Translations under genes and position numbers: made by a program
Origin: Rubrivivax sp.
Lineage (GTDB): Bacteria > Pseudomonadota > Gammaproteobacteria > Burkholderiales > Burkholderiaceae
NCBI GenBank assembly: GCA_004211235.1
Contig: SEEY01000070.1
Coordinates: 1-11,140 of the forward strand
Direction of reading: 5' to 3'
Length of the DNA: 11,140 nucleotides
In this document: piece by piece, positions 7,442 to 11,140 of the stretch
Layout of the letters: the number at the start of each line of letters is the position of its first letter
Numbering within the stretch: position 1 is the first letter of the stretch
Notes under the pieces: model-generated
Told to the model about the DNA's origin: nothing
The model's input: the letters and a program-made list of their open reading frames with translations, nothing else
Database searches by the model: none

Positions 7442-8608
7442 TCATGGTTGGGTGAAGCGGTCGCCGGTCTTGACCGGCTCCTTCACCGAAATGATCAGCG
7501 CATAGGACACGCGCTGGTAGACCTCGAAGACGAACAGGATGCCGTGGCGCTCGTCGGGCAGCTTGATCTGCTGCGGCCGATCCTGCGTACGGTCGACGAC
7601 GGCTTCGCCGTCGCGCCAGATGGCGAAGACGTGGCCGCGTTCGACGCCGTCGCGTGCGCCGCGGTTCAGGGCGACGATCTGGTTCTGGCCGGCGTTCAAT
7701 GCCTCGCCGTAGACGGACGCGATCTGACCCGCCATCGGCCGCTCCGGCGCATGGGGCACGTAGCGGTCGAGGTTGCGCTGCGGCGCCGGAGCGAGGCGGT
7801 CGCCAATGCCGACCTCCTGCTTGGCCAGGCTGACCTGCAGCGTCGCGGGAATGACGTCGGTGCCCTTGCCGTCGGCGCTCTTGCGGTCTTCGGCCGGGCG
7901 GATCAGGTCGGCCGTGCCGACGTACGGCGCCTCGTAGCCGAGGATTTCCTTGGTCGTCGGGTCGAGCAGCGGACGCGACGTGCGGAAGACGCGGAAGTCG
8001 GTCGCGCCGCCGAAATCGCCGCGGGCGTAGGCGATGCCGCCCTTGCCGACGATGACATGACCCTCCTGCGTCGCGACGATGCGCGGTGCGGTGGCGAGCA
8101 CGTCCGTGTCGAAGACGACGGCGTCGGTCAGGAAGGGCTGGATCAGGTGCAGCGGGATGGACGGGATGGCGCTGCTGTCCGTCGCCGAGATGCGCATCTG
8201 CGGGCTCAGCTTGAGGGTGCCGCCCGCTCCGTCGCCGCCGACGCGCTGGCCGAACTGCAGCCGGGCGCGGCCGTCGACCTTGACGAGATGCAGGATCTGG
8301 CCCGGGTAGATCAGGTGCGGATTGCGGATCTGGTCGCGGTTCATGCCCCAGAGTTCCGGCCAGCGCCACGGGCTCTTGAGGAACAGCCGTGAGATGCCCC
8401 ACAGCGTGTCGCCGGCCACGACGGTGTGGCTGTCGGGTGCGTTGGGCGCCAGCTCGGACAGCGGCACGCCGGCCGAGGCCACCTGCTCGGCGACACGGCG
8501 TTGTTCGGGTGTGACGGGCAGCTTGCTGGCTTGGGCCCAGGCCGCGGTCGTCGCAAGGGTCAGGCAGGCCGCAAGGACGGAAATTTGGGCGGGGCGGGCA
8601 GCGGGCAT
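7442..8608 (-). CDS. Secreted LysM-domain peptidoglycan-binding protein
   Basis: The 388-residue protein begins with a signal peptide: a hydrophobic stretch about residues 9-24, then AWAQA with likely cleavage near residue 27. One LysM domain follows at about 60-109 ([17 protein letters not shown]... to ...[11 protein letters not shown]). LysM domains bind N-acetylglucosamine-containing glycans such as peptidoglycan. The remaining 280 or so residues show no catalytic motif I recognise, so an enzymatic role is not claimed; it is probably periplasmic or wall-associated. The frame extends to an ATG at 8668, but I chose Met at 8606-8608. It gives a clean signal peptide and has CGGAGA about 9 nt upstream, while the longer form would place about 20 extra residues before it. 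The gene is first of the minus-strand LysM-dprA-smg set, an order I associate with Burkholderiales. Confidence 0.9.
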   Translation of the reverse strand: MPAARPAQISVLAACLTLATTAAWAQASKLPVTPEQRRVAEQVASAGVPLSELAPNAPDSHTVVAGDTLWGISRLFLKSPWRWPELWGMNRDQIRNPHLIYPGQILHLVKVDGRARLQFGQRVGGDGAGGTLKLSPQMRISATDSSAIPSIPLHLIQPFLTDAVVFDTDVLATAPRIVATQEGHVIVGKGGIAYARGDFGGATDFRVFRTSRPLLDPTTKEILGYEAPYVGTADLIRPAEDRKSADGKGTDVIPATLQVSLAKQEVGIGDRLAPAPQRNLDRYVPHAPERPMAGQIASVYGEALNAGQNQIVALNRGARDGVERGHVFAIWRDGEAVVDRTQDRPQQIKLPDERHGILFVFEVYQRVSYALIISVKEPVKTGDRFTQP

Positions 8609-8724
8609 CAGGCGCGGTCTCCGAAGGGATTGCCAGATCGGCGAAAATCCCGGCGATTCTGCCCGCATTCCCCAGACGCAACCAACAACCGCTAGCGCTC
8701 GTTTGCGAGTGCTTACAAGGCGCC
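8609..8724. promoter_or_regulatory. Divergent promoter region between the LysM gene and def
   Basis: These 116 nt separate two divergently read genes, so both should have promoters here. Plus-strand candidate for def: TTGCCA (8630-8635) and GATTCT (8655-8660), but the 19-nt spacer is long. Minus-strand candidate for the LysM gene: TTGGTT (8685-8680) and CAGAAT (8661-8656), 18-nt spacer. Both are weak matches. In the def leader, GCGCTCG (8695-8701) can pair with CGAGTGC (8706-8712), including one G-T wobble, around a TTTG loop. This hairpin ends 5 nt before the AAGG (8717-8720) that is the likely def ribosome binding site. The role of the region is secure from layout; the individual elements are not. 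Confidence 0.4.
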
Positions 8725-9261
8725 ATGGCTCAACTAGACATCCTTCGCTATCCAGACCCGCGCCTGCACACCGTCGCCAAGCCCGTGACCGCCGTGGATG
8801 AACGCATCCGCCAGCTCGTCGACGACATGCTCGAAACGATGTACGCCGCCGACGGCGTCGGCCTGGCGGCGACCCAGGTGGACGTGCATGAGCGTGTCAT
8901 CGTGATCGACACCTCGCAGGACCGCGACACGCCGCGTGTGCTGATCAACCCCGAGCTAGTGCGGCAGAGCGAAGTCATGGTCGACGGCGAGGAGGGTTGC
9001 CTGTCGGTGCCGCAGATCTACGACAAGGTGCCGCGGCATGCTGAAGTGACCGTTCGCGCCACCAACCGTGACGGCGAGGTCTACGAGTTCGATGCCGACG
9101 GGCTGCTGGCCGTCTGCGTGCAGCACGAGATGGATCATCTGCAGGGCAAGGTCTTCGTCGAATACCTCAGCCCCCTCAAGCGCGACCGCATCAAGAGCAA
9201 GATGATCAAGAAGGCGCGTGAGGAAGAGGCCGAGGCGAAGAAGCGTCAGCAGCGCTTCTGA
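8725..9261 (+). CDS. def: Peptide deformylase
   Basis: Peptide deformylase removes the N-formyl group from the first methionine of new proteins, using a metal ion (usually iron in vivo). The 178-residue product has all three family motifs: GVGLAATQ at 44-51, EEGCLSVP at 89-96 with metal ligand Cys92, and QHEMDHLQG at 133-141 with metal ligands His134 and His138 and catalytic Glu135. The C-terminus is a charged helix rich in Lys, Arg and Glu, common in proteobacterial forms. The ATG at 8725 gives the normal N-terminus ([14 protein letters not shown]) and has AAGG close upstream. fmt begins 13 nt after the stop, so the two opposing steps of formyl-methionine handling are encoded together, as in many bacteria. 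Confidence 0.98.
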   Translation: MAQLDILRYPDPRLHTVAKPVTAVDERIRQLVDDMLETMYAADGVGLAATQVDVHERVIVIDTSQDRDTPRVLINPELVRQSEVMVDGEEGCLSVPQIYDKVPRHAEVTVRATNRDGEVYEFDADGLLAVCVQHEMDHLQGKVFVEYLSPLKRDRIKSKMIKKAREEEAEAKKRQQRF

Positions 9262-9274
9262 GCCGGGCCTGCGC

Positions 9275-10207
9275 ATGAGAGTCGTCTTCGCCGGCACGCC
9301 TGAGTTCGCCGCCGTCGCGCTGGACGCGCTGCTGGCCGCCGGCTTCAGCGTGCCGCTGGTGCTGACCCAGCCCGACCGCCCGGCCGGCCGCGGCATGAAG
9401 CTGCAGGCGTCCGCGGTCAAGCAGCGGGCGGTCGCGGCCGGCGTGTCCGTCGCGCAGCCGCAAGGGCTCAAGCTGGACGGCAAGTACGCCGCTGACGCGG
9501 CCGCTGCGCGCGAGGCGCTGCTGGCCGCGGATGCCGACGTGATGGTCGTTGCGGCCTACGGCCTCATCCTGCCGCAGTGGGTGCTCGACCTGCCCCGGCG
9601 CGGCTGCCTGAACATCCACGCGTCGCTGTTGCCACGCTGGCGCGGCGCCGCGCCCATCCACCGCGCCATCGAGGCCGGCGACGCCGAAACCGGCATCACC
9701 ATCATGCAGATGGACGCCGGCCTGGACACGGGCGACATGCTGCTCATCGGCCGGGAAGACATCCGCGCCGACGACACGACGGCGGCGCTGCACGACCGGC
9801 TGGCCGACATGGGCGGGCGGCTGATCGTCCAGGCCGTGCAGGCGGCGCATCTGACGCGCACGCCGCAGCCGGCCGACGGCATCACCTACGCCCACAAGAT
9901 CGAGAAAGCCGAAAGCGCCATCGACTGGCGCCAATCGGCCGTCGAGATCGAGCGCCGGCTGCGCGCCTTCGACCCCTTTCCGGGCGGCGTGGCGACGCTC
10001 GCGGGCGAGGCGGTCAAGGTCTGGCGGGCGGAGATCGTTGGCGGGCAGGGCGAGCCGGGGGAGGTCATCGCGCCGGGGCCGGTCGTGGCCTGTGGCGACG
10101 CTGCGCTGCGGCTCACCGAACTGCAACGTGCCGGCGGCAAGCGCGGCCCGGCGGCGGCCTTCCTGCAGGCGCGGCCCATCGCGGTCGGCGAGCGCTTCGA
10201 CGCTTGA
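9275..10207 (+). CDS. fmt: Methionyl-tRNA formyltransferase
   Basis: Fmt adds a formyl group from 10-formyltetrahydrofolate to methionyl-tRNA for translation initiation. The 310-residue product shows the N-terminal formyltransferase fold starting [16 protein letters not shown] and the tRNA-contact loop [13 protein letters not shown] (31-43). The catalytic region has Asn113 and His115 in [16 protein letters not shown], and Asp151 in the GLDTGDM motif. A C-terminal OB-like domain (about 205-310) includes [12 protein letters not shown] and [10 protein letters not shown]. The frame is open 57 nt further upstream into def, but the ATG at 9275 gives the conserved N-terminus, so the longer form is not real. 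The start lies 13 nt after the def stop, indicating co-transcription; the Shine-Dalgarno sequence is weak. Confidence 0.98.
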   Translation: MRVVFAGTPEFAAVALDALLAAGFSVPLVLTQPDRPAGRGMKLQASAVKQRAVAAGVSVAQPQGLKLDGKYAADAAAAREALLAADADVMVVAAYGLILPQWVLDLPRRGCLNIHASLLPRWRGAAPIHRAIEAGDAETGITIMQMDAGLDTGDMLLIGREDIRADDTTAALHDRLADMGGRLIVQAVQAAHLTRTPQPADGITYAHKIEKAESAIDWRQSAVEIERRLRAFDPFPGGVATLAGEAVKVWRAEIVGGQGEPGEVIAPGPVVACGDAALRLTELQRAGGKRGPAAAFLQARPIAVGERFDA

Positions 10208-10215
10208 AAGTCGGC

Positions 10216-10240
10216 CGGCATGGCACCATCTGCCATGCCG
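10216..10240. promoter_or_regulatory. Strong 10-bp hairpin in the fmt-htpX gap
   Basis: CGGCATGGCA (10216-10225) is perfectly complementary to TGCCATGCCG (10231-10240) around the 5-nt loop CCATC. It starts 8 nt after the fmt stop and ends 25 nt before the htpX start. The following bases are TTCCCACTTG, so the T-run of a standard intrinsic terminator is missing. It may be a weak or factor-assisted terminator, an mRNA-stabilising 3' stem for def-fmt, or a structure or operator in front of htpX. The sequence cannot decide between these. Confidence 0.6.
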
Positions 10241-10265
10241 TTCCCACTTGCGAAAGCGACCTGAG

Positions 10266-11111
10266 ATGTTCAACCTCGTGAAGACCGCCATGCTGATGGC
10301 CGCCATCACGGCGCTGTTCATGGCCGTCGGCGCCATGATCGGCGGCCAGACCGGCATGCTCATCGCGCTGGTCATCGCCGTCGGCATGAACTTTTTCAGC
10401 TACTGGTTCTCCGCGGACATGGTGCTGAAGATGTACAACGCCCGCGAGGTCGACGCGTCATCGGCGCCTCAGTTCTACGGCATGGTGGCCGAATTGGCGA
10501 AGCGCGCCGGCCTGCCCATGCCGCGCGTCTACCTGATCGACGAAGCGGCGCCCAACGCCTTCGCCACCGGACGCAACCCCGAGCACGCTGCCGTCGCCGC
10601 GACGACCGGCATCCTGCGCGTGCTGTCCGAGCGTGAGCTGCGCGGCGTCATGGCGCATGAGCTGGCGCACGTGGCGCACCGCGACATCCTCATCAGCACC
10701 GTCAGCGCGACGATGGCCGGTGCCATCTCCATGCTAGCCAATTTCGCCGCCTTCTTCGGCGGGCGTGATGAGCACGGCCGCCCGGTCAACCCGCTGGCCG
10801 GCATCGCGGTCGCGATCCTGGCCCCGCTGGCGGCCAGCCTGATCCAGATGGCGATCAGCCGCGCCCGCGAGTTCGAGGCCGACCGGGGCGGCGCGGAAAT
10901 CTCCGGCGACCCGGCCGCGCTCGCCTCGGCGCTCGACAAGATCCACCGCTACGCGCAGGGCACGCCGATGGCGCCTGCCGAGGCCCACCCCGAGACGGCG
11001 CAGATGATGATCATGAACCCACTGTCCGGCGGCGGGCTGCGCGGCATGTTCTCCACCCACCCGTCCACCGAGGAGCGCGTCACGCGGCTGCTCGCGATGG
11101 TCAAGCGCTGA
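10266..11111 (+). CDS. htpX: HtpX, membrane zinc metalloprotease (M48 family)
   Basis: HtpX is an inner-membrane endoprotease that degrades misfolded or damaged membrane proteins, with its active site on the cytoplasmic side. The 281-residue product has two N-terminal hydrophobic segments (about 6-26 and 29-49). The zinc-binding HELAH motif is at 131-135 (ligands His131 and His135, catalytic Glu132), followed by a hydrophobic stretch (about 145-165) and another (about 177-198). The motif SRAREFEAD (198-206) supplies the third ligand, Glu202. The C-terminus includes [15 protein letters not shown], usual for the family. The frame is open far upstream into fmt, but the ATG at 10266 gives the standard HtpX N-terminus [20 protein letters not shown]. 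It is 58 nt after fmt, across a hairpin, so it may be partly independent of def-fmt. A link to envelope stress control is known for other HtpX genes but no such site is seen here. Confidence 0.98.
   Translation: MFNLVKTAMLMAAITALFMAVGAMIGGQTGMLIALVIAVGMNFFSYWFSADMVLKMYNAREVDASSAPQFYGMVAELAKRAGLPMPRVYLIDEAAPNAFATGRNPEHAAVAATTGILRVLSERELRGVMAHELAHVAHRDILISTVSATMAGAISMLANFAAFFGGRDEHGRPVNPLAGIAVAILAPLAASLIQMAISRAREFEADRGGAEISGDPAALASALDKIHRYAQGTPMAPAEAHPETAQMMIMNPLSGGGLRGMFSTHPSTEERVTRLLAMVKR
11014..11034 (+). repeat. Left arm of a 21-nt perfect inverted repeat, inside htpX
   Basis: The bases from TGAACCC at 11014 to GGCGGCG at 11034 lie inside the htpX C-terminal coding region (codons for M-N-P-L-S-G-G). 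They reappear exactly, reverse complemented, at 11120-11140. The 85 nt between the arms would form the loop. The match breaks at 11035 against 11119. Confidence 0.75.
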
Positions 11112-11119
11112 CTCAAGTT

Positions 11120-11140
11120 CGCCGCCGGACAGTGGGTTCA
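11120..11140 (-). repeat. Right arm of a 21-nt perfect inverted repeat, downstream of htpX
   Basis: The last 21 bases of the window (CGCCGCC... to ...GGGTTCA) are the exact reverse complement of 11014-11034 in htpX. The arm begins 8 nt after the htpX stop and runs to the window edge, so its true length may be greater. It could form a long-range stem with the htpX 3' coding end, be part of an inverted duplication, or be an assembly fold-back at a sequence end. Confidence 0.75.

Noticed and set aside
6163..7455. Plus-strand open frame (430 codons) opposite dprA
   Set aside because: It is an antisense shadow of dprA with biased Gln, Arg and Gly composition and no motif.
7100..8392. Plus-strand open frame opposite the LysM gene and the dprA start
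   Set aside because: It overlaps two well-supported minus-strand genes and shows only low-complexity Asp/Arg/Ala/Val content.
7266..8726. Minus-strand open frame (486 codons) running through the LysM gene and the palindromic spacer in another frame
   Set aside because: It is an alternative frame of the LysM gene, very rich in Arg and Pro, without a signal peptide or domain. Its passage through the spacer is a by-product of few stops.
9218..9274. Longer fmt reading frame beginning inside def
   Set aside because: The extra residues are Arg/Ser-rich and precede the conserved start [11 protein letters not shown]; the ATG at 9275 is the expected start.
10038..10265. Longer htpX reading frame beginning inside fmt
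   Set aside because: The 76 added residues come from the out-of-frame end of fmt and the hairpin gap; HtpX proteins normally start at MFN.
9206..10387. Minus-strand open frame opposite fmt
   Set aside because: It lies opposite fmt, whose catalytic residues are intact, and has no recognisable family features.
1..11140. tRNA, rRNA, CRISPR array, insertion sequence, phage or defence genes
   Set aside because: No cloverleaf tRNA pattern, regularly spaced repeats, transposase motifs or terminal repeats with target duplications were found by reading; essentially all space is taken by housekeeping genes and short spacers.

Overview
The window is a dense, very GC-rich stretch of a bacterial chromosome. 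Codon third positions are almost all G or C. The gene order and protein sequences point to a betaproteobacterium of the order Burkholderiales, probably from the Rubrivivax/Roseateles/Ideonella side of the order. This placement is an inference from gene content and protein style; no 16S or other marker was searched.

Layout: (1) 1-5571, plus strand: the last codons of yajC, then secD and secF (accessory subunits of the Sec translocon), then a large uncharacterised DUF1631 protein that may be read through from secF. (2) 5584-5612: a perfect 13-bp hairpin flanked by A and T tracts, a bidirectional terminator where the two gene sets converge. (3) 8608 down to 5627, minus strand: a secreted LysM-domain protein, dprA (DNA uptake and recombination mediator) and smg (DUF494). 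They lie in one direction and are plausibly one transcription unit, but the LysM gene and dprA are separated by a 175-nt spacer full of nested palindromes that looks like a repeat element. (4) 8609-8724: a divergent promoter region. (5) 8725-11111, plus strand: def and fmt (removal and addition of the formyl group at the start of proteins), then htpX (membrane zinc protease). A strong 10-bp hairpin separates fmt from htpX.

Functionally the window joins protein export (YajC/SecD/SecF), membrane protein quality control (HtpX), N-formyl-methionine handling (Fmt/Def), cell-wall binding (LysM protein) and DNA uptake (DprA). All recognised genes look intact, with key catalytic residues present. I see no phage, transposase, CRISPR, tRNA, rRNA or defence system, and the coding content is ordinary housekeeping. 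The least explained items are non-coding: the palindromic element before dprA, the fmt-htpX hairpin, and a perfect 21-nt inverted copy of htpX sequence that ends exactly at the window edge. The last may be biological or an assembly fold-back. The DUF1631 and LysM proteins are the least understood gene products.
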